Shown one piece after another: positions 14,084-21,424 of a stretch of 38,559 nt of DNA. The position numbers were made by a program, and so were the translations under genes. The notes under the pieces were generated by a model. That model made no database searches. It was not told the origin of the DNA and saw only the letters and a list, made by a program, of their open reading frames with translations. The DNA is from an uncultured Eubacterium sp. (GTDB lineage Bacteria; Bacillota; Clostridia; Oscillospirales; Acutalibacteraceae), in contig CAJOER010000019.1 of NCBI GenBank assembly GCA_905233805.1, forward strand, positions 1-38,559, in the 5' to 3' direction. The stretch's first letter is position 1; every line of letters starts with the position of its first letter.

Positions 14084-14109
14084 AACCGACGATATTTTCG
14101 TCGGTTTTT
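14084..14109 (+). terminator. Terminator after the secreted hydrolase
   Basis: AACCGACGA pairs with TCGTCGGTT around a 5-nt loop, followed by TTTTATG. Confidence 0.9.
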
Positions 14110-14159
14110 ATGTGTAAAACTGAAAATGATTAAAAAACGGTATCAATTTAAAAATATTG

Positions 14160-14188
14160 TTGAAATTCAACGGCTTTTTTATTATTAT
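14160..14188 (+). promoter_or_regulatory. Likely promoter of the purine salvage/nucleoside transport operon
   Basis: TTGAAA and TATTAT with a 17 bp spacer, about 38 bp before the xpt start. No purine (guanine) riboswitch core is present in the short leader, although xpt genes in other Firmicutes often carry one. Confidence 0.6.
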
Positions 14189-14226
14189 ATTTATGTAATT
14201 TAAAATTATGTTCGGTGGTGAAACAA

Positions 14227-14754
14227 TTGGACCTTCTCAAAAAGAAAATTCTTAATGAGGGCGAAGTATACGAAGGCAACATCTTAAAGGTAGACTGCTT
14301 TCTTAACCACCAGATTGACTGCGTATTTTTACACGAAGTCGGAAAAGAATTTCATAGGTTGTTCAAGGATGAGGGCGTTAACAAAATCCTGACAATAGAG
14401 GCATCGGGCATTGCTATCGGTGCGTTTGTCGCGCAGGAATTTGAGTGCCCTTTAATTTTTGCAAAAAAAACAAAAACGAAGAATATCGCGGGCGACGTTT
14501 ATACAACGGAGGTTGAAAGCTTCACCCACGGTAAGACCTACGATATCATGGTTTCAAAGAGATTCCTCGGCACGCTGAGAGGGCTTATTCAGCTTGTTAA
14601 AGACAGCGGCGCCGAGCTTGCGGGCTGCGGTACGGTTATTGAAAAGGGCTATCAGCACGGCGGCGACAAGCTGAGAGCAGAGGGAATCAAGGTTGAATCC
14701 CTTGCGATAGTTGAAAGTATGAACCACGAAACCGGCGAAATTATTTTTAGATAG
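14227..14754 (+). CDS. xpt: Xanthine phosphoribosyltransferase lacking the PRPP-binding loop
   Basis: 175 residues from TTG 14227. GGTGGTGA just upstream is the SD, and the protein then aligns with the Xpt N-terminus (LDLLKKKILNEGEVYEGNILKVDCFLNHQID). Xpt converts xanthine and PRPP to XMP. Conserved stretches include ILTIEASGIAIGAFVA, FAKKTKTKNI, and downstream GLIQLVKDSGAELAGCGTVIEKGYQ and KVESLAIVESM. From memory, Xpt proteins have a V-L-I-I-D-D-F-L-A-N-G type PRPP loop between the S-K-[KR]-F-L strand and that downstream helix. Here SKRFL joins GTLRGLIQLV directly, about 17 residues (51 nt) short and still in frame. The product should not bind PRPP normally. The gene is first in the transport operon. 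Confidence 0.88.
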   Translation: MDLLKKKILNEGEVYEGNILKVDCFLNHQIDCVFLHEVGKEFHRLFKDEGVNKILTIEASGIAIGAFVAQEFECPLIFAKKTKTKNIAGDVYTTEVESFTHGKTYDIMVSKRFLGTLRGLIQLVKDSGAELAGCGTVIEKGYQHGGDKLRAEGIKVESLAIVESMNHETGEIIFR

Positions 14755-14755
14755 G

Positions 14756-14790
14756 TTATAAAGGCAACACGGCCTTATAATAAAAATTTT
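14756..14790 (+). terminator. Terminator-like hairpin between xpt and the BMP lipoprotein gene
   Basis: TTATAAAGGC pairs with GCCTTATAA (one bulged A), followed by TAAAAATTTTTT. It could attenuate transcription into the transporter genes or protect a processed end. The A-rich right arm also contains a TATAAT. Confidence 0.5.
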
Positions 14791-14807
14791 TTATGGAGGG
14801 AAACCAA

Positions 14808-16142
14808 ATGAAAGTTTCTAAGAAAATCATTGCTCTGGTTCTCGCAGCAGTTCTTATCGTTGCAGCAGCGCTTGTTGGATGCAGCAAGGGCGGCACGGAA
14901 AACGAAGTTAAGGGCGAAAGCGCTGAAATCATTGCACGTGAAGACATCACTTCAGACGTAGAAGTTCCCGCTGACTTTAAAATCGGTCTCATTTGTCTTC
15001 ATGACGAAAACTCAACTTATGACAAGAACTTCATCGACGGCTTAAAGGCTGCAGCAACCGGTATGGGCTTATCCGACGAGCAGGTTATCGTTGTTACCAA
15101 TATCGGCGAGGATGCATCTTGCTACAACACAGCAGTTGACCTTGCAAAGAACAAGGGCTGTAAAGTTGTATTTGCTGATTCCTTCGGTCATGAATCTCAT
15201 ATGATGAGAGCCGCAAAGGAATTCCCCGACGTTCAGTTCTGTCACGCAACAGGTACAGCAGCTAAGGGCGCAGGCCTCAAGAATTACCACAATGCATTTG
15301 CCGCTATTTACGAGGGCAGATATATTGCCGGCGTAGCTGCAGGTATCAAGCTTAACGACATGATTAAAGAAGGTAAGATTACTGAAGACCAGGCCATCAT
15401 CGGTTATGTTGGCGCGTTCACATATGCTGAAGTTATCTCAGGTTTAACTTCCTTCTATCTCGGCGCAAGAAGCGTTTGCCCGAGCGCAACAATGAAAGTT
15501 CGTTACACAGGTTCTTGGTATGACCAGGCTAAAGAGCAGGAAGCTGCTACAGCTCTTATTGAAAAAGATAAGTGCGCTCTTATTTCTCAGCACGCTGACT
15601 CACTCGGTGCTCCTACCGCTTGCGAACTCGCAGGTGTTCCGAACGTTTCTTACAACGGTTCAACTTATTCTGCAGGCAAGAACACTTTCATCGTTTCTTC
15701 TGCAATCAACTGGGCTCCTTACTTCAAGCTCATCATCGAAAGCACTATTAAGGGCGAAGAGATTCCTGCAAACTGGTGCGGAACTATCGCCACAAACTCT
15801 GTAGTTATCTCCGGTATCAACCAGGATGTTGTTGATGGCGAATCAACAATTGCAGAGCTCAATAAGGTTGTTGACCAGTTCAAGGCTGGCAGCCTCCATG
15901 TATATGATACATCAACATTTACCGTAACTGTTGACAAGGCAAACGGCGTTAACGCTAATGCAGAAGTTGACAAGGACGGCCACCTTGTTAAGTATATGGC
16001 TGACATCGACGGCGACTTCAAGGGCGACACAAACGTTGTTCATGACGGTTACTTCGACGAGTCAGGTAATGACTACAGGTCAGCTCCTTACTTCGATATC
16101 ATCATCGACGGTATCACAAACATCAATACAAACTTCGGTTAA
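14808..16142 (+). CDS. BMP-family nucleoside-binding lipoprotein (ABC importer)
   Basis: 444 residues from ATG 14808, with GGAGGG eight bases upstream; the track start 14793 sits on that SD. A lipoprotein signal (IIALVLAAVLIVAAALVGCSKGG, lipobox LVGC) tethers it outside the membrane. The BMP/PnrA-like periplasmic-binding fold is clear: DFKIGLICLHDENSTYDKNFIDGL, VFADSFGHESHMMRAAKEFPDVQF, FAAIYEGRYIAGVAAG, IIGYVGAFTYAEVISGLTSF. It should capture purine nucleosides for the ATPase and permeases that follow. It is longer than typical BMP proteins (about 350), the extra being mostly a C-terminal tail (380-444). Codon use is more T-rich and biased than its neighbours (GCT, TCT, GTT), as expected for a highly expressed binding protein. 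Confidence 0.93.
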   Translation: MKVSKKIIALVLAAVLIVAAALVGCSKGGTENEVKGESAEIIAREDITSDVEVPADFKIGLICLHDENSTYDKNFIDGLKAAATGMGLSDEQVIVVTNIGEDASCYNTAVDLAKNKGCKVVFADSFGHESHMMRAAKEFPDVQFCHATGTAAKGAGLKNYHNAFAAIYEGRYIAGVAAGIKLNDMIKEGKITEDQAIIGYVGAFTYAEVISGLTSFYLGARSVCPSATMKVRYTGSWYDQAKEQEAATALIEKDKCALISQHADSLGAPTACELAGVPNVSYNGSTYSAGKNTFIVSSAINWAPYFKLIIESTIKGEEIPANWCGTIATNSVVISGINQDVVDGESTIAELNKVVDQFKAGSLHVYDTSTFTVTVDKANGVNANAEVDKDGHLVKYMADIDGDFKGDTNVVHDGYFDESGNDYRSAPYFDIIIDGITNINTNFG

Positions 16143-16168
16143 TATTGATTTAACTTAGGTTTAAGACT

Positions 16169-16194
16169 CCGTGGCAGTGGAAACACTGTCACGG
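16169..16194 (+). other. Intergenic stem-loop after the BMP lipoprotein gene
   Basis: CCGTGGCAGTG pairs with CACTGTCACGG (11 bp, one G-U) around a GAAA tetraloop. It is not followed by a clean T-run. A stable hairpin after a solute-binding-protein gene often stabilises that part of the mRNA or partly terminates transcription, raising the ratio of binding protein to ATPase. Confidence 0.75.
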
Positions 16195-16234
16195 AAATTT
16201 GATTTTTATTTTGTTCAAAACGCGGAGGTAGAAC

Positions 16235-17785
16235 ATGGAAAAAGCCTCATATGCACTCGAAATGAAGGGCATAACAAAAGCCTTCGGAACAAAGGTTGTT
16301 GCCAACAAAAACGTTGACCTTCAGGTTAAGCACGGAGAGATTCTTGCAATCCTCGGTGAGAACGGTTCGGGTAAAACTACGCTAATGAATATGGTAGCGG
16401 GCATTTATTATCCGGATGAAGGACAGCTTTTCGTTGACGGAAACGAGGTTGTAATCAAGTCGCCCAAAGACGCATTTGATTTCAAAATCGGTATGATTCA
16501 TCAGCACTTCAAGCTGATTGACGTTTTCTCTGCCGCTGAAAATATCGTTCTCGGTATTGACGACGGCCAGAAATACAACCTTAAAAAAGCAAAGCAGGAA
16601 ATTAAAAAGATTGTTGACCAGTACGGCTTTGTTCTTGACCCTGACAAAAAAATATATGAGATGTCTGTATCCGAAAAACAGACGGTTGAAATTGTAAAGG
16701 TGCTTTACAGGGGCGCGGACATTCTTATTCTTGACGAGCCTACCGCCGTACTCACCCCTCAGGAAACAAGCAGATTGTTTGACATTATCCGCCGTATGAA
16801 GGAGGATAACAAGTCAATTATAATCATTACTCATAAACTCCACGAAGTACTTGAAATATCCGACAGAGTTGTAACCCTCAGAAAGGGCGAAAACGTTGGT
16901 GATATCTTAACAAAAGACGCTAACGAGTCAATTCTTACGGAAATGATGGTAGGCGAAAAAATCGACTTAAATATCGAGAGAAACGAGCCTAAAAACCCTG
17001 AACCGCGTTTAGTGGTTAAACGGCTTAATGTAAAGAAATATGACGGCAGTAATGCGTTAACTGATATTAATTTTACCGTTAACAGCGGCGAAATCCTCGG
17101 AATCGCAGGAATTTCCGGTTCGGGACAGAAGGAACTCCTTGAATCAATAGCGGGATTACAGAGATGTGAAAAAGGTTCAAGTATTCTTTATACCGACTCG
17201 GACGAGGTAGAGCAGCAGCTCGTCGGCAAAACACCGAGAGAAATCAGAAAACTCGGCGTTGCCATGAGCTTCGTTCCCGAGGACAGACTCGGTATGGGTC
17301 TTGTCGGCAGTATGGATATTACCGACAATATGATGCTCCGTTCATACAAGAGCGGTAAAACCGAATTCCTTGACAGAAAGAAGCCCAAGAAGCTCGCCGA
17401 GGAAATCATTGAAGAGCTCGAGGTTGTAACCCCGTCAACGAGCACCCCCGTAAGACGTCTTTCGGGCGGTAACGTTCAGAAGGTTCTTGTAGGCCGTGAA
17501 ATTGCCCTTGAACCGAGAGTTCTTATGGTAGCATATCCCGTTAGAGGTCTTGATATTAACTCTTCATATATGATTTATAACCTTCTCAACAAGCAGAAGG
17601 AAGAGGGTGTATCAATAATCTTCGTAGGCGAGGACCTCGACGTACTGATTGCCCTTTGCGACAGAATTATGGTTATCAACTCCGGCGAAATTACCGGAAT
17701 TGTTGACGGTCGCGGCGCAAAGAAAGACGAAATCGGTTTGCTGATGACGAAAACAAACGGAGGTGCAGACAATGAAAAAGAATGA
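16235..17785 (+). CDS. nupO: Nucleoside ABC transporter ATPase with two NBDs (NupO/YufO type)
   Basis: 516 residues with two fused nucleotide-binding domains, as in sugar and nucleoside CUT2/BMP-type importers. NBD1 (about 8-240) has Walker A GENGSGKTT and Walker B ILILDEPTAVLTPQE; its signature is YEMSVSEKQTVEIVK in place of LSVG-type. NBD2 (about 258-510) has the degenerate Walker A GISGSGQKELLESI, signature RLSGGNVQKVLVGREI and an unusual Walker B region VLMVAYPVRGLDI, where related proteins usually have A-N-P-T-R-G-L-D. GGAGG precedes ATG. The stop overlaps the start of the next permease gene by 14 bp. The symbol follows the B. subtilis nupNOPQ system by analogy. Confidence 0.93.
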   Translation: MEKASYALEMKGITKAFGTKVVANKNVDLQVKHGEILAILGENGSGKTTLMNMVAGIYYPDEGQLFVDGNEVVIKSPKDAFDFKIGMIHQHFKLIDVFSAAENIVLGIDDGQKYNLKKAKQEIKKIVDQYGFVLDPDKKIYEMSVSEKQTVEIVKVLYRGADILILDEPTAVLTPQETSRLFDIIRRMKEDNKSIIIITHKLHEVLEISDRVVTLRKGENVGDILTKDANESILTEMMVGEKIDLNIERNEPKNPEPRLVVKRLNVKKYDGSNALTDINFTVNSGEILGIAGISGSGQKELLESIAGLQRCEKGSSILYTDSDEVEQQLVGKTPREIRKLGVAMSFVPEDRLGMGLVGSMDITDNMMLRSYKSGKTEFLDRKKPKKLAEEIIEELEVVTPSTSTPVRRLSGGNVQKVLVGREIALEPRVLMVAYPVRGLDINSSYMIYNLLNKQKEEGVSIIFVGEDLDVLIALCDRIMVINSGEITGIVDGRGAKKDEIGLLMTKTNGGADNEKE

Positions 17786-18863
17786 ACCTTTGATTCGTAT
17801 CACTAAACGCACCGACGTTTCCGTTAAATCGGGAATTATTGTCAGAGCAATTGCAATAGTTCTTGCGCTTATCGTCTGCGGTATCGTTACCAAGTTGTTT
17901 ACAAGCGACGACCCGGTTTCAATTTTAAAAACGATTCTTCACGGCGCTTTCGGTAAAGGAAGAACGCTCGTAACCATTCACGATATTGCAATTCTTCTTT
18001 GCGTATCTCTTGCGGTTACTCCGGCCTTCAGAATGAGATTCTGGAATATCGGCGCCGAGGGTCAGGTTTTAATGGGCGCGCTTACAACCGCTATGTGTAT
18101 GTTTTATCTCGGCGGGAAAATACACGACACGCTTCTAATCGTTATAATGACGGTTTGCGCAATCGCAACGGCTTGTATCTGGGCGGTTATCCCCGCGTTC
18201 TTCAAAGCGAACTGGGGAACTAACGAAACGCTCTTTACGCTGATGATGAACTACGTAGCTATTCAGCTTATTGAATACTTCCTTAAAATTGCCGATAAGA
18301 GCGGCTCAAACGTAGTAGGTCCCAACCTTTTGTCACACGGCTGGTTCCCGCAGCTATTCCATACGGATTACCTTCTTAATATCCTAATAGTTGCAATTAT
18401 TACCGTCGTGCTTCACGTTTATCTTACTCAGAGCAAGCACGGCTACGAGCTTCTTGTAGTAGGCGAAAGCGAAAACACCGCGCGTTATATCGGACTTAAC
18501 GTTAAAAAGGTTATTATCCGTACAATGGCGCTCTCGGGCGTTATCTGCGGTATTGCGGGCTTACTCATAGTAGGCGGCTCGTCACACTCGATTGACTCAA
18601 ATATCGCAGGCGGACGTGGCTTTACCGCAATTATGGTAAGCTGGCTTGCAAAGTTCAACCCCGTATATATGGTTTTAACCTCGCTTTTACTTGTGTTTCT
18701 CAGCCGCGGCGCTGACGAGGTTTCGTCAAAGTTCGGTCTCAACGCCGACTTTTCGCAGATATTAACGGGTATAATTCTGTTCTTTATAATCGGATGCGAA
18801 TTTTTCATTAATTACAAAGTCCATTTCAGAGACAGCAAAAAAGCAGCGAAGGAGGATAAATAA
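17772..18863 (+). CDS. nupP: Nucleoside ABC transporter permease 1 (NupP type)
   Basis: 363 residues from ATG 17772, with GGAGGTG as SD; the track start 17763 is within that SD. About eight to nine membrane helices are visible after a short basic N-terminus. The BPD_transp_2 family core FWNIGAEGQVLMGALTTA (EGQ loop contacting the ATPase region) and GLNVKKVIIRTMALSGVICGIAGLLIVGG are present. The gene overlaps nupO by 14 bp and carries the GGAGG of the next permease near its own end, so translation of the three is coupled. Confidence 0.92.
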   Translation: MKKNEPLIRITKRTDVSVKSGIIVRAIAIVLALIVCGIVTKLFTSDDPVSILKTILHGAFGKGRTLVTIHDIAILLCVSLAVTPAFRMRFWNIGAEGQVLMGALTTAMCMFYLGGKIHDTLLIVIMTVCAIATACIWAVIPAFFKANWGTNETLFTLMMNYVAIQLIEYFLKIADKSGSNVVGPNLLSHGWFPQLFHTDYLLNILIVAIITVVLHVYLTQSKHGYELLVVGESENTARYIGLNVKKVIIRTMALSGVICGIAGLLIVGGSSHSIDSNIAGGRGFTAIMVSWLAKFNPVYMVLTSLLLVFLSRGADEVSSKFGLNADFSQILTGIILFFIIGCEFFINYKVHFRDSKKAAKEDK

Positions 18864-18864
18864 A

Positions 18865-19845
18865 ATGGGATTTTTGTTTCAGTTTATCTCCCGCTCAATA
18901 ATGCAGGGTACGCCGCTTCTGTACGGCGCAACAGGTGAAATCATTACCGAGAAATCAGGAAACCTTAACCTCGGTATTCCCGGCATTATGTACGTAGGTG
19001 CTATTTCAGGCGTTATAGGAGCGTTCTTCTATCAGCAGAATACAACTGTTGTAAATACGTTCCTCGCTGTTTTGATACCGCTTCTTGCAAGCGTTCTCGG
19101 TTCGCTGATAGTTACGCTTATCTATTGCTTCCTTACAGTAACGCTTCGCGCAAATCAGAACGTAACCGGTCTTGCAATTACAACCTTCGGCGTTGGCTTC
19201 GGTAACTTCTTCGGCGGTTCTTTAATCAAGGTATTAAAGAGCGACGTTCCGTATCTTGCATTAACGGAAATCGCAACCGCGTTTAAGAAAACCCTGCCCT
19301 TCGCAATGAAAATGGGTTCCCTCGGAAAGATGTTCTTCTCATACGGCTTTATGGTATATCTTGCAATAATTATTGCAATTATAACAAGCGTTATTATGAA
19401 CAAAACGAGGCTCGGACTTCAGCTCAGAGCGGTCGGCGAAAGCCCTGCAACGGCAGACGCAGCAGGTATCAACGTAAACGCTTATAAGTATTTTGCAACC
19501 GCTATCGGCGGCGTTATTGCAGGTCTCGGCGGACTTTACTACGTTATGGACTACAGTAACGGAATCTGGTCAAATAACGGCTTCGGCGACAGAGGATGGC
19601 TTGCTATTGCAATCGTAATCTTTGCAATCTGGAAAGCAGACCTTGCAATCATCGGCTCGTATGTTTTCGGCGCGCTTTACATCCTTTTCAATTATATCAG
19701 CGTACCTATGACCTATATTCCGCTTATTCAGATGCTTCCTTACGTTGTAACAATTCTTGTTCTCATTATCGTTTCGGCGAGAAAGAAGAAGGAACATCAG
19801 CCGCCCGAGGCGCTCGGACTTTCATACTTCAGAGAGGAAAGATAA
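18865..19845 (+). CDS. nupQ: Nucleoside ABC transporter permease 2 (NupQ type)
   Basis: 326 residues, mostly membrane helices. Family signatures are GATGEIITEKSGNLNLGIPGIMYVGA (the E-x-[SAG]-G-x-x-N-[IL]-G loop), TRLGLQLRAVGESPATADAAGINV and GGLYYVMDYSNGIWSNNGFGDRGWLAIAIVIFAIWK. The pair with permease 1 forms the heterodimeric channel of a BMP-type nucleoside importer. GGAGGATAAATAAA before ATG supports the start, one base beyond the upstream stop codon. The gene ends just before the palindromic element at 19851. Confidence 0.93.
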   Translation: MGFLFQFISRSIMQGTPLLYGATGEIITEKSGNLNLGIPGIMYVGAISGVIGAFFYQQNTTVVNTFLAVLIPLLASVLGSLIVTLIYCFLTVTLRANQNVTGLAITTFGVGFGNFFGGSLIKVLKSDVPYLALTEIATAFKKTLPFAMKMGSLGKMFFSYGFMVYLAIIIAIITSVIMNKTRLGLQLRAVGESPATADAAGINVNAYKYFATAIGGVIAGLGGLYYVMDYSNGIWSNNGFGDRGWLAIAIVIFAIWKADLAIIGSYVFGALYILFNYISVPMTYIPLIQMLPYVVTILVLIIVSARKKKEHQPPEALGLSYFREER

Positions 19846-19850
19846 AAGAG

Positions 19851-19977
19851 TATTGAGAATGGAGAATTGAGAATTGTGGGTCTTGCAGACAGCAATTATA
19901 TAACGGGCGCGGGCAGAGCCCGCCCTGAATTCTACATTTTCCATTCTGAATTAGTGGGACGATGCGGACATCGTCCC
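19851..19977. repeat. MITE-like palindromic element between nupQ and hpt
   Basis: The outer arms are ATTGAGAATGGAGAATTGAG (from 19852) and its imperfect inverted copy TTTTCCATTCTGAATTAG (ends 19954), about 25 bp each with few mismatches. Inside lies GGGCGCGGGC-aga-GCCCGCCC (19905-19925). On the right edge GGGACGATG-CGGA-CATCGTCCC (19956-19977) forms a second perfect hairpin right before the hpt SD. Short GAATTGAGAAT-type palindromes with GC-rich hairpins are common dispersed repeats in gut Clostridia. No transposase is encoded here. Confidence 0.75.
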
Positions 19978-19992
19978 CGGCGAGGTGTTATT

Positions 19993-20544
19993 ATGGCAAA
20001 CTTGGCAAATGATATTTCCGAGGTTCTTGTTACCGAGGAGGAGCTCAGAGAGATAAATAAGCGTCTCGGAGCGCAGATTACAAAGGATTTTGAGGGCAAA
20101 AAGCTCTTTATAGTGGGCATTCTCAAGGGTTCGATTTACTTTATGACCGACCTTACGAGGAACATTGACCTTCCGCTTGAAATTGACTTTCTGGGCGTTT
20201 CAAGCTACGGCAGCAGCACGAGGACCTCGGGCCAGGTCAAGATTGTAAAGGACCTTGACAAGTCTATCGAAGGCTACGACGTGCTTTTAATCGAGGATAT
20301 TCTCGACACGGGCAGAACGCTCGACTACGTAAGCGATATGCTCAAAACGAGGAAGGCGAACTCAATTTCGGTTTGTACCCTTCTTGACAAGCCCGCAAGG
20401 CGTGCGCCCGACGTTGACCTCGTTCCCGAATACGTTGGCTGCGACGTGCCGGACGAGTTCGTAGTCGGCTACGGTCTTGACTACGACCAGAAGTACAGAA
20501 ACCTTCCGTATATCGGCGCGCTGAAAAGAGAAATATATGAATAA
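19993..20544 (+). CDS. hpt: Hypoxanthine phosphoribosyltransferase
   Basis: 183 residues from ATG 19993 (GAGGTG upstream). The track start 19867 runs through the palindromic element and is rejected. It converts hypoxanthine or guanine with PRPP to IMP or GMP. Motifs are FIVGILKGSIYFMTDLTR (hood/active site), FLGVSSYGSSTRTSGQVKI (flexible loop), the PRPP loop VLLIEDILDTGRTLDYV, and FVVGYGLDYDQKYRNLPYIG. Here the PRPP loop is intact, in contrast to xpt at the operon start. Its position after a nucleoside importer fits purine salvage. Confidence 0.96.
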   Translation: MANLANDISEVLVTEEELREINKRLGAQITKDFEGKKLFIVGILKGSIYFMTDLTRNIDLPLEIDFLGVSSYGSSTRTSGQVKIVKDLDKSIEGYDVLLIEDILDTGRTLDYVSDMLKTRKANSISVCTLLDKPARRAPDVDLVPEYVGCDVPDEFVVGYGLDYDQKYRNLPYIGALKREIYE

Positions 20545-20698
20545 AACACTTACAGCAAAAGAATACGCAATACCCGTTGAATATGACGAAAATACAGACA
20601 ATTACGTCATAAAAAAGGACCTTACAATAAGGGCGCCGAAAGGCTCAAAAGCACAGGCATTTGCGAAGAAAAACAAAATCAAATTCAAAGCACTGTAA
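20537..20698 (+). CDS. Small 53-residue ORF overlapping hpt, unknown function
   Basis: ATG lies inside the last codons of hpt, overlapping it by 8 bp, as in translational coupling. The ORF ends right before the operon terminator, so the whole interval is used. The product begins MNKTLTAKEYAIPVEYDENT and ends in a basic segment (KGSKAQAFAKKNKIKFKAL), with a predicted pI above 9. No signal, membrane helix or known motif. The SD is weak (AAAAGAG). It is below the length cut-off of the ORF track. It may be a real small protein or an accidental frame. Confidence 0.5.
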   Translation: MNKTLTAKEYAIPVEYDENTDNYVIKKDLTIRAPKGSKAQAFAKKNKIKFKAL

Positions 20699-20703
20699 AA
20701 ATA

Positions 20704-20733
20704 AAAAGCTGTTCACAACCGTGAACAGCTTTT
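20704..20733. terminator. Bidirectional terminator between hpt operon and hypB
   Basis: AAAAGCTGTTCAC pairs perfectly with GTGAACAGCTTTT around AACC, with A and T flanks for both directions. Confidence 0.94.
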
Positions 20734-20736
20734 GTT

Positions 20737-21405
20737 TTATTTATTCCACTCGTTGATTTGGGCGCGGAGCCAGTCGCACCAGGCGTCTATGCCCTCGCCC
20801 GTTTTGGCGGAGATAAAGAATATCTCAGCCTTCGGGTTGAGCTTTTTTATGCGCTCAACAACCGCCTCGTCGTCGAAATCGAATACGCTTTTAGTGTCGA
20901 TTTTATTAATCAGAACGCAGTCGCTTATCGTGAACATAAGAGGATATTTAAGCGGCTTGTCGTCGCCCTCGGGGACGGAGAGAATCATCGCGTTTTTGCT
21001 TGCGCCCGTGTCAAATTCGGCGGGGCAGACAAGGTTGCCGACGTTTTCAAGCACGATAAAATCAAAGCTTGAGGCGTCGATATTCTCAAGCCCCTGCTCG
21101 GTCATACCCGCGTCGAGGTGGCACATACCGCCCGTGTGGAGCTGGATTGCCTTTGCGCCCGTTTCGCTTATCGCCTTTGCGTCGACGTCGGAGTCGATAT
21201 CCGCTTCCATAACGCCGATTTTGTACTCGTCTTTAAGTCTTGCAAGCGTCTGTTTAAGCGTGGTAGTTTTTCCGCTGCCCGGGGAGGACATAAGGTTTAA
21301 AAGGAAGGTTTTATTTTCCTTTAACTTTGCGCGAAGGCGCTCCGCCTCGCGGTCGTTATTTTCATATACACTTTTTTTGATTTCAATTACTTTAAATTCG
21401 CTCAT
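20737..21405 (-). CDS. hypB: HypB-type GTPase (nickel insertion), orphan
   Basis: 222 residues. HypB supplies Ni2+ to [NiFe]-hydrogenase (or urease) precursors together with HypA, powered by GTP. Visible motifs are the P-loop SPGSGKTT (41-48), GVMEADIDSDVDA, GGMCHLDAGM (the metal-binding Cys-His block), VLENVGNLVCPAEFDTGA and the guanine motif NKID. No His-rich nickel-storage N-terminus is present. AAAGGAT precedes ATG. The gene lies 19 bp after the MacB-like ABC gene and ends at a terminator; no hypA, hypC-F, hydrogenase or urease gene is in the window, so its client is unknown. Confidence 0.94.
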   Translation of the reverse strand: MSEFKVIEIKKSVYENNDREAERLRAKLKENKTFLLNLMSSPGSGKTTTLKQTLARLKDEYKIGVMEADIDSDVDAKAISETGAKAIQLHTGGMCHLDAGMTEQGLENIDASSFDFIVLENVGNLVCPAEFDTGASKNAMILSVPEGDDKPLKYPLMFTISDCVLINKIDTKSVFDFDDEAVVERIKKLNPKAEIFFISAKTGEGIDAWCDWLRAQINEWNK

Positions 21406-21424
21406 AATTTTTTATCCTTTCGGG

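Noticed and set aside
14110-14226. Purine (guanine) riboswitch before xpt
   Set aside because: Common for xpt in Bacilli, but the leader here is only about 35-40 nt after the inferred start site and shows none of the conserved core.
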